Source of the DNA: an uncultured Acinetobacter sp.
GTDB lineage: Bacteria > Pseudomonadota > Gammaproteobacteria > Pseudomonadales > Moraxellaceae
Reading direction: 5' to 3'
Assembly: GCA_900766635.1 (NCBI GenBank)
Contig: CAAFWA010000055.1
Span: 1 to 5,338, forward strand
DNA: 5,338 nt
Under the pieces are notes generated by a model, which saw nothing but the letters and a program-made list of their open reading frames with translations, searched no databases and was not told the origin of the DNA. This document shows, one piece after another, positions 1 through 5,338 of the stretch. Position 1 is the first letter of the stretch. Every line of letters begins with the position of its first letter. The translations under genes and the position numbers were made by a program.

Positions 1-674
1 CTGCCACCACGCATTTAGGTGGGCTTTTAGAACAAGTTCGCCCGCTTGAGATGACCACACGTGTGGTTGCAACAGGGCAACATGAAGCCGAGTTTCGTGG
101 CAACAAATTCATTGAAGAGAATAAAAATAAATATACGATTGAGCTGTTTCGAGTCGCTGAAGAGGAAATTATTAATACCTTTTTAAAGAAACAGCCTGTT
201 CGTAAAGAATATCGCTACATACGTTTAAGTGGTGAAAATCAAGCTGAGCAGTATGTGATGCTTTATGGGGTATATGCCAATCAAAATGAAGCCAAAGCAG
301 CTTTGGCTGGGACGAATTTTGGTTTACCAAAATCAGTGCAAGCTCATGTTGTTGAGCTTGCGAGTTATCAAGAATTTGTCAATGACATGGGTTCAGATGA
401 ACTCGGTTTAAATCATAAGCTCTATGAAGTGAAATTACGCCCTGTGGCATTACCACGTGTTGACGAAAGTGTCTTGGCTGAAGCCAAACGCCAACTTGCA
501 CGTCAAGCTCAGGCGGCTAAAAATCAAGTCAATAGCAATCCGTCTAAACCTAAACCCACATCAAATACCAATGCTTCTGAGCATGCCACCACCTCAACCA
601 CGATTGTACGTCGTGATCAATCAGGCACTGTGGTCGATGTCGAGCAGAGTCATAGCCAAAGTCAGGGTGAATAA
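1..674 (+). CDS. SPOR-domain-like (DamX-type) envelope protein, 5'-truncated by window edge
   Basis: The frame ends at TAA 672-674 and is open to the left edge, giving 223 visible residues. An ATG at 51 is in frame but has no ribosome binding site before it, and the 16 codons upstream read as ordinary protein (ATTHLGGLLEQVRPLE). The gene therefore very probably starts outside the window, and the missing N-terminus may hold a membrane anchor. Roughly the middle third (EQYVMLYGVYANQNEAKAAL, about nucleotides 246-305, then a V-E-L strand) has the pattern of a SPOR domain: a beta strand ending in aromatic-G-x-Y, a helix with N-x-x-E-A, then another strand. SPOR domains bind denuded septal peptidoglycan. 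The last 60 or so residues are polar and rich in Q, N, S, T and K, and look disordered. The position before gltB matches the DamX-like gene that follows aroB in related genomes; this is recalled, not visible here. The SPOR assignment is from pattern only, and a generic hypothetical membrane-anchored protein is the alternative. Confidence 0.7.
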   Translation, partial: ATTHLGGLLEQVRPLEMTTRVVATGQHEAEFRGNKFIEENKNKYTIELFRVAEEEIINTFLKKQPVRKEYRYIRLSGENQAEQYVMLYGVYANQNEAKAALAGTNFGLPKSVQAHVVELASYQEFVNDMGSDELGLNHKLYEVKLRPVALPRVDESVLAEAKRQLARQAQAAKNQVNSNPSKPKPTSNTNASEHATTSTTIVRRDQSGTVVDVEQSHSQSQGE

Positions 675-760
675 AGACTTTATTTGTCACAATTAAGTGC
701 AAAAAAAATCCTTTAATCTTGTTCTAAAATAGCGCATTTCGTCTATTATCTCATCAATAA

Positions 761-777
761 TGCCCATCTATGGTGCG
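761..777 (+). promoter_or_regulatory. Candidate NtrC (GlnG) binding site
   Basis: TGCCCATCTATGGTGCG resembles the enterobacterial NtrC site TGCACCA-N3-TGGTGCA. The right half TGGTGC is exact. The left half keeps the GC and one more C but reads GCCC instead of GCAC. The core CCATCTATGG is itself a perfect inverted repeat with a 2-base centre. The site is centred about 108 bases before the predicted sigma-54 transcription start, a distance typical of NtrC enhancers such as those of E. coli glnA. One imperfect arm means this could be chance or a site for another dimeric regulator. Confidence 0.35.
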
Positions 778-782
778 AAAAT

Positions 783-795
783 AATCAAGAAATGG
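783..795 (+). promoter_or_regulatory. Candidate IHF binding site
   Basis: AATCAAGAAATGG matches the IHF consensus WATCAA-N4-TTR at every defined position except the second T of TTR. It lies between the NtrC-like dyad and the sigma-54 promoter, where IHF commonly bends DNA so that a distant activator can reach RNA polymerase. It sits next to an A-rich stretch, as many IHF sites do. IHF motifs are degenerate, so the support comes mainly from its position. Confidence 0.4.
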
Positions 796-850
796 CGTTG
801 AACAGCGTCTTAATCGCGTTGTATTTATTCATATCGATAAAAAATAAAAC

Positions 851-868
851 TTGGCATCGTTTTTGCTT
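851..868 (+). promoter_or_regulatory. Sigma-54 (RpoN) -24/-12 promoter for gltB
   Basis: TTGGCATCGTTTTTGCTT fits the sigma-54 consensus YTGGCACG-N4-TTGCW. The invariant GG is at 853-854 and the invariant GC at 865-866, exactly 12 bases apart as required. TTGGCA and TTGCT match fully; the main departure is T for C after TGGCA. The predicted transcription start is near 877-878, giving a leader of about 173 bases before the gltB ATG. Sigma-54 promoters need an ATP-dependent activator such as NtrC, and nitrogen control would suit glutamate synthase. The motif fit is strong, but activity is inferred. Confidence 0.6.
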
Positions 869-939
869 CATTGCTGCATGAATTGAGTCAATGTCCCGTT
901 TTGGCGCGGCAGGCTTCAAAAACTGTGCAGTCGATTGCC

Positions 940-971
940 TTAAAGCTGTGCACAAGGTTTTAAAGCTTTGC
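940..971 (+). repeat. 12-base direct repeat pair, 20-base period, in gltB leader
   Basis: TTAAAGCTGTGC (940-951) and TTAAAGCTTTGC (960-971) match at 11 of 12 positions and start exactly 20 bases apart, about two helical turns. A weaker relative, CAAAAACTGTGC, lies at 917-928 with 9 of 12 matches. The first copy runs into the 8-base palindrome TGTGCACA (947-954). In RNA, AAAGCT 942-947 could pair with AGCTTT 964-969 to form a weak 6-bp stem. The repeats lie downstream of the predicted transcription start, so they could be an operator for a repressor or simply chance in AT-rich DNA. Confidence 0.4.
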
Positions 972-1017
972 TTGCTCCACCGAGAACTACACCCAACAAA
1001 AAAATGAACTGTTAATT

Positions 1018-1031
1018 GCCCACGATTGGGC
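1018..1031 (+). promoter_or_regulatory. Small leader hairpin upstream of the gltB ribosome binding site
   Basis: GCCCA (1018-1022) and TGGGC (1027-1031) form a 5-bp GC-rich stem with a CGAT tetraloop. It ends 5 bases before the ribosome binding site, so it could affect translation or mRNA stability. It is not followed by a T run and is not a terminator. Short stems like this often occur by chance. Confidence 0.3.
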
Positions 1032-1036
1032 TCTGT

Positions 1037-1044
1037 AAGAAGGG
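1037..1044 (+). promoter_or_regulatory. Ribosome binding site of gltB
   Basis: AAGAAGGG is purine-rich, close to AAGGAGG, and ends 6 bases before ATG 1051. An in-frame TAA at 1036-1038 rules out any start further upstream, so this site fixes the start at 1051 rather than at the second ATG at 1057, which would be 12 bases from it. Confidence 0.8.
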
Positions 1045-1050
1045 TACGCT

Positions 1051-4000
1051 ATGCACATGCCATCGCCTCACAATGTAGCTCCCACTCAAGGTTTGTATCA
1101 ACCCGATGAGTTTAAAGATAACTGTGGTTTCGGCTTAATCGCTCACATGCAGGGTGATGCCAGCCATGACTTAGTCAAGACCGCCATGCATAGTTTAAGT
1201 TGCATGACCCACCGTGGTGGTATTGCCGCAGATGGCAAAACAGGTGATGGTTGTGGCTTATTATTGGCGATGCCAAAAGCGTTCTTCCGTGAAGAAGCAA
1301 AAAAAATTAGTGATATTACCTTAAGTGAAGTGTTTGCTGTGGGGACGGTATTTTTAAACCTAGACCCTGCGTTGGCTTTAAATGCTAAACAAATTTTAAC
1401 CAAAGAGATTGAAGCAGAGGGTTGTCGTGTGCTTGGTTGGCGTGTTGTCCCAACCAACAACGATGCCTTAGGCTCAATTGCCATGCAGTCTTTACCTGCG
1501 TTTGAGCAAATTTTTGTCAATTGCCCAATGGGTGTCACTGAGGTTGAATTTAATCGTAAGTTGGTGATGGCACGTCGTCGTGCTGAACAACAAATTCATG
1601 ATCCTTACTTTTACGTGACTACACTGTGCTCAACCGTGATTAGCTATAAAGGCTTGATGATGCCAAGCTTTATTGCTGACTTTTATTTAGATTTGGCTGA
1701 TCCACGTTTAACCTCGCATATTGTGGTGTTTCACCAACGTTTCTCGACCAATACTTTGCCACGTTGGCCATTGGCACAGCCGTTTCGCTATTTAGCGCAT
1801 AACGGTGAAATTAACACCATTACTGCTAACCGTAATTGGGCGGTGGCACGTACCCCAAAATTTGAAACACCGTTTTTACCTGGTATTACCGAACTCAACC
1901 CAATTGTGAACCGTACAGGATCTGACTCATCAAGCTTAGACAATATGCTTGAACTCTTGGTAGGCGGTGGTATGGATTTATTCCGTGCGCTGCGTATGTT
2001 GGTTCCACCTGCATGGCAAAACGTAGAAACCTTAGATGCCGACCTACGTGCCTTTTATGAGTTTAACTCTAAACACATGGAAGCATGGGATGGCCCAGCC
2101 GGTCTTGTAATTCAAGATGGTCGTCATGCGATTTGTATGCTAGATCGTAATGGTTTACGTCCTGCACGTTGGGTGATCACTAAAAATGGATATATTACCT
2201 TAGCCTCAGAAATTGGTGTATGGGGCTATGCACCTGAGGATGTGATTTCTAAAGGGCGTGTTGGTCCGGGGCAAATCTTAGTGATTGATACCTTAACTGG
2301 CAAAATGCTCAATACCCAAGATGTGAATAATCACTTAAAAAATATGCGCCCATATCGTGAATGGCTGCGTAATCATTCTGTGCGTTTACAAGGTAGTCCT
2401 GAGCTTGAAGAGCATTTATGTGATCAAGGCTTAAAAGGCGAACAACTCAAAGCCGCACAAAAAATGTTTATGGTGACTTTTGAAGAACGTGACCAATTGT
2501 TACGTCCAATCGCAGAAAGTGGTCAAGAAGCCGTGGGTTCAATGGGTGATGATACGCCAATGGCAGTGTTATCCCGTCAAGTGCGTCATGTCTCGGATTA
2601 CTTCCGTCAACAGTTTGCGCAAGTCACCAACCCACCGATTGATCCATTACGTGAATCGATTGTGATGTCGCTTGAGACCTGTTTTGGTCGTGAACAAAAT
2701 GTATTTGAACAAAGCCCAGAGCATGCTGATCGTTTGATTGTATCCAGCCCTGTACTCTCGAATTCAAAAATGCATCAAATTCGCACCATTGGTCGTAAAG
2801 GCTATGAAATTGCCGATATCGATTTAAATTATCCTGAAAGTGAGGGTTTACAAGCAGCGATTGCACGTATTTGTGCGCAAGCTGAAGCTGCTATTCGTGA
2901 GGGTAAAACCTTACTTGTACTTTCAGATAAAAAAATCTCTGAGGGTTATTTACCTGCCAATGCGGTGATGGTGACAGGTGCGGTGCATCATCATTTAATC
3001 CGTGTCGGCTTACGTACCGATGCCAATTTAATTGTAGAAACAGGTTTTGCCCGTGATCCGCATCAATTTGCCGTATTGTTAGGTTTTGGTGCTACCGCCA
3101 TCTATCCATATTTGGCTTATGATGTAATTAATGACCTTATTGCTAAAGGCGAGTTGTTAGGCGATCCAGTCTATGCCCAAAACAATTTCCGTAAAGGGAT
3201 TGAAAAAGGCTTACTCAAAGTCTTATCGAAAATGGGTATTTCAACTGTTGCCTCATATCGTGGTGGTCAACTCTTTGAAGCAGTCGGCTTGTCAAGTGAA
3301 GTGGTCGATCTGTGCTTCTTAGGCGTACCAAGTCGTATCCAAGGGGCAACCTTTGTTGATCTTGAAAATGATCAGAAAAAACTTGCAAGTTTGGCATGGA
3401 AAACACGTAAGCCCATTGAACAAGGTGGTTTACTCAAATTTGTGTTTGACAAGGAATATCATGCCTTTAACCCTGATGTGATTAATGCGCTGCATAAAGC
3501 GGTACGTTCAGGCGATTACGCAGATTTTAAAGCCTATGCAGAGTTAGTGAATCAGCGTCCTGTAGCCACGATTCGTGATTTATTTAAACTCAAAACTGAG
3601 CATTCTATTCCTGTAGAACAAGTCGAATCAGTTGAACAAATTTTACCGCGTTTTGATTCAGCAGGCATGTCGTTAGGTGCATTATCACCTGAAGCCCATG
3701 AAGCGATTGCCATTGCCATGAACACGATAGGTGGACGTTCAAACTCAGGTGAGGGTGGTGAAGACCCTGCACGTTATGGCACCATTCGTAACTCAAAAAT
3801 CAAACAAATTGCCTCAGGTCGTTTTGGGGTAACACCTGCGTATCTAACCTCAGCAGAAGTCTTACAAATTAAAGTGGCTCAAGGGGCAAAACCGGGTGAG
3901 GGTGGTCAATTGCCGGGCGGTAAAGTCAATGGGCTGATTGCACGTTTACGTTATTCTGTACCAGGGGTAACACTTATTTCACCGCCACCGCATCATGATA

Positions 4001-5338
4001 TTTACTCAATCGAAGATTTATCCCAGTTAATCTTTGACTTAAAGCAAGTCAATCCTCAAGCGATGGTGTCGGTAAAACTTGTATCTGAACCGGGTGTGGG
4101 TACGATTGCCGCAGGTGTGGCCAAAGCTTATGCCGATTTCATTACTATTTCAGGGTATGACGGCGGTACAGCAGCATCACCACTTTCATCGATTCATCAT
4201 GCCGGTTCGCCGTGGGAGTTAGGTTTAAGTGAGGCGCATCAAGCGCTACGTGTCAATGACCTGCGTGGTAAAGTGCGCGTGCAAACCGATGGTGGTTTAA
4301 AAACAGGTCTAGATGTGGTTAAAGCTGCAATTTTAGGTGCAGAAAGCTTCGGGTTTGGTTCTACACCAATGATTGCTTTAGGCTGTAAATATCTACGTAT
4401 TTGCCACTTAAATAACTGTGCCACTGGTGTAGCAACCCAACAAGATCATTTACGTGAGCAGCACTATATTGGCGAACCTGAAATGCTGATTAACTTCTTC
4501 ACCTTTATTGCTGAAGAAACCCGTGAATGGTTGGCCGCATTAGGTGTTGCAAGCTTAAAAGATTTGATTGGTCGTACGGATTTACTCGAAATTTTACCAG
4601 GTGAAACCGATAAACATGCGCATCTTGATTTAAGTGCTTTACTAGAGTCACATCCAGCAGCCGAAGGCAAAGCTCAATATTGCCAAGTCGAGGGCAATGC
4701 ACCATTTGACCAAGCGGTATTGGCCGAGAAAATGGTGGCAGAAATGTTGCCTGCAATCGAAGCAGGTACAGGTGGCCAATATCACTTTACCATTGGTAAC
4801 TGTGACCGCTCGATTGGTGCCCGTATTTCAGGTGAAATCGCACGCCGTTATGGCAACTTAGGGATGGAAGATCAGCCGGTACAAGTCAATTTAACTGGTA
4901 CAGCAGGTCAATCGCTTGGTGTATGGAACGCAGGTGGCTTACATATTCGCTTAGAGGGTGATGCCAACGACTACGTGGGTAAAGGGATGGCCGGTGGTCG
5001 TATCTCGATTTTCCCACCAAAGGGTTCACCATTTCAAAGCCAAGAAACCGCAATTATTGGTAATACCTGTCTATATGGTGCAACAGGCGGTAAATTGTTT
5101 GCAGCAGGTACCGCAGGCGAGCGTTTTGCAGTACGTAACTCAGGTGCCTTTGCGGTTATTGAAGGGGCAGGTGATCACTGCTGTGAATATATGACAGGTG
5201 GTATTGTTACCGTGTTGGGTAAAGTGGGACATAACTTTGGTGCAGGCATGACCGGTGGTTTTGCTTATGTTCTTGATCTTGATAACGACTTCGTTGATCA
5301 CTATAACCATGAGCTGATTGAACTCAATCGTATTTCAA
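1051..5338 (+). CDS. gltB: Glutamate synthase (NADPH) large subunit, 3'-truncated by window edge
   Basis: GltB, with GltD, makes two glutamates from glutamine and 2-oxoglutarate in the cytoplasm, using NADPH, FMN, FAD and iron-sulfur clusters. About 1430 codons are open with no internal stop or frameshift. The sequence aligns by eye with E. coli GltB throughout, and about 60 C-terminal residues should lie beyond the window. Domains in order: a 24-residue propeptide; a class II glutamine amidotransferase (about 25-430) with nucleophile Cys25 in DNCGFG, HQRFSTN (Arg230), HNGE (250-253) and GSDSSS (Asp292); a central domain (about 465-770, with GDDTP and NPPIDPLRE); the FMN/2-oxoglutarate synthase domain (about 850-1190), with [14 protein letters not shown] at 897-910 and the [3Fe-4S] motif C-x5-C-x4-C at Cys1112, 1118 and 1123; and the start of the GXGXG beta-helix (about 1250 onward). 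All these key residues are present, so an active enzyme is expected. gltD probably follows. The sigma-54 promoter upstream suggests nitrogen control. Confidence 0.98.
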   Translation, partial: MHMPSPHNVAPTQGLYQPDEFKDNCGFGLIAHMQGDASHDLVKTAMHSLSCMTHRGGIAADGKTGDGCGLLLAMPKAFFREEAKKISDITLSEVFAVGTVFLNLDPALALNAKQILTKEIEAEGCRVLGWRVVPTNNDALGSIAMQSLPAFEQIFVNCPMGVTEVEFNRKLVMARRRAEQQIHDPYFYVTTLCSTVISYKGLMMPSFIADFYLDLADPRLTSHIVVFHQRFSTNTLPRWPLAQPFRYLAHNGEINTITANRNWAVARTPKFETPFLPGITELNPIVNRTGSDSSSLDNMLELLVGGGMDLFRALRMLVPPAWQNVETLDADLRAFYEFNSKHMEAWDGPAGLVIQDGRHAICMLDRNGLRPARWVITKNGYITLASEIGVWGYAPEDVISKGRVGPGQILVIDTLTGKMLNTQDVNNHLKNMRPYREWLRNHSVRLQGSPELEEHLCDQGLKGEQLKAAQKMFMVTFEERDQLLRPIAESGQEAVGSMGDDTPMAVLSRQVRHVSDYFRQQFAQVTNPPIDPLRESIVMSLETCFGREQNVFEQSPEHADRLIVSSPVLSNSKMHQIRTIGRKGYEIADIDLNYPESEGLQAAIARICAQAEAAIREGKTLLVLSDKKISEGYLPANAVMVTGAVHHHLIRVGLRTDANLIVETGFARDPHQFAVLLGFGATAIYPYLAYDVINDLIAKGELLGDPVYAQNNFRKGIEKGLLKVLSKMGISTVASYRGGQLFEAVGLSSEVVDLCFLGVPSRIQGATFVDLENDQKKLASLAWKTRKPIEQGGLLKFVFDKEYHAFNPDVINALHKAVRSGDYADFKAYAELVNQRPVATIRDLFKLKTEHSIPVEQVESVEQILPRFDSAGMSLGALSPEAHEAIAIAMNTIGGRSNSGEGGEDPARYGTIRNSKIKQIASGRFGVTPAYLTSAEVLQIKVAQGAKPGEGGQLPGGKVNGLIARLRYSVPGVTLISPPPHHDIYSIEDLSQLIFDLKQVNPQAMVSVKLVSEPGVGTIAAGVAKAYADFITISGYDGGTAASPLSSIHHAGSPWELGLSEAHQALRVNDLRGKVRVQTDGGLKTGLDVVKAAILGAESFGFGSTPMIALGCKYLRICHLNNCATGVATQQDHLREQHYIGEPEMLINFFTFIAEETREWLAALGVASLKDLIGRTDLLEILPGETDKHAHLDLSALLESHPAAEGKAQYCQVEGNAPFDQAVLAEKMVAEMLPAIEAGTGGQYHFTIGNCDRSIGARISGEIARRYGNLGMEDQPVQVNLTGTAGQSLGVWNAGGLHIRLEGDANDYVGKGMAGGRISIFPPKGSPFQSQETAIIGNTCLYGATGGKLFAAGTAGERFAVRNSGAFAVIEGAGDHCCEYMTGGIVTVLGKVGHNFGAGMTGGFAYVLDLDNDFVDHYNHELIELNRIS

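Larger units (their letters stand above)
675..1050 (+). other. Intergenic regulatory region and gltB leader
   Basis: This 376-base gap has no credible gene. It is AT-rich in its first half (675-850) and more mixed in the leader half. No GC-rich stem followed by a T run appears after the stop at 674, so there is no recognisable intrinsic terminator for the upstream gene. The gap holds, in order, an NtrC-like dyad, an IHF-like site, a sigma-54 -24/-12 promoter, a direct repeat pair, a short hairpin and the gltB ribosome binding site; each is listed separately. The length and this content suggest that gltB is transcribed from its own promoter rather than by read-through alone. Confidence 0.75.

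Noticed and set aside
51..53. ATG at 51 as the start of the SPOR-like protein
   Set aside because: It lacks a ribosome binding site, and the frame continues open to the left edge with protein-like sequence, so it is more likely an internal methionine.
457..696. 79-codon open frame on the plus strand overlapping the end of the SPOR-like gene
   Set aside because: It is out of frame with the real gene, has no ribosome binding site of note, and its composition looks like a frame-shifted reading of the low-complexity tail.
684..708. Intrinsic terminator after the SPOR-like gene
   Set aside because: The stem is short, AT-rich and bulged, and is followed by an A run rather than a T run on the plus strand. 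On the minus strand the T run comes before the stem, so it fails there too.
798..827. Sigma-70 promoter TTGAAC, 18-base gap, TATTTA
   Set aside because: The -35 matches 4 of 6 and the -10 only 3 of 6 positions. In AT-rich DNA this is background level and much weaker than the sigma-54 element.
901..916. Second sigma-54 element starting TTGGCG
   Set aside because: The GG at 903-904 has no GC 12 bases downstream (915-916 is TT), so the spacing required for sigma-54 is not met.
1143..1538. 131-codon open frame on the minus strand
   Set aside because: It lies wholly inside gltB, opposite a region coding for conserved amidotransferase sequence, and its translation shows no recognisable domain. 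It is an antisense shadow.
4464..4756. Two overlapping minus-strand open frames of 68 and 83 codons
   Set aside because: Both lie opposite conserved gltB coding sequence just after the iron-sulfur motif and show no independent coding signal.

Overview
The window most resembles a moderately AT-rich gammaproteobacterium of the Acinetobacter/Moraxellaceae type. This rests on codon choice (many TTA, CGT and CAA codons), on the protein sequences, and on a DamX-like gene placed directly before gltB. The order aroK-aroB-(SPOR-type protein)-gltB-gltD is what I recall for Acinetobacter chromosomes. Only the SPOR-type gene and gltB are visible here, so the flanking genes are inferred. This is a core-genome region: I see no mobile element, CRISPR array, tRNA, rRNA or sign of recent transfer.

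Layout, all on the + strand. Positions 1-674 hold the 3' part of a gene for an envelope-type protein with a probable SPOR-like region and a polar, low-complexity C-terminal tail. Its reading frame is open through the left edge, so the true start lies outside the window. Positions 675-1050 are a 376-base intergenic region. Positions 1051-5338 hold gltB, the large (alpha) subunit of NADPH-dependent glutamate synthase (GOGAT). It is open without interruption for about 1430 codons and is cut by the right edge some 60 codons before its expected end.

The intergenic region is the most informative part. It contains a strong candidate sigma-54 promoter (851-868, GG and GC elements at exact -24/-12 spacing), a near-consensus IHF site (783-795) and an NtrC-like dyad (761-777) about 108 bases before the predicted transcription start. 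This order (enhancer, bend, promoter) suggests that glutamate synthase here is under nitrogen control by RpoN and NtrC. That differs from the sigma-70/Lrp arrangement known for E. coli gltBDF. The predicted leader of about 173 bases carries a 12-base direct repeat with a 20-base period and a small hairpin just before the ribosome binding site.

Functionally, GltB with GltD (expected just downstream) converts glutamine plus 2-oxoglutarate to two glutamates and completes the ammonia assimilation cycle started by glutamine synthetase. The upstream envelope gene is probably in a separate transcription unit. I found no convincing new biological system in this window; the regulatory region is the part worth testing.
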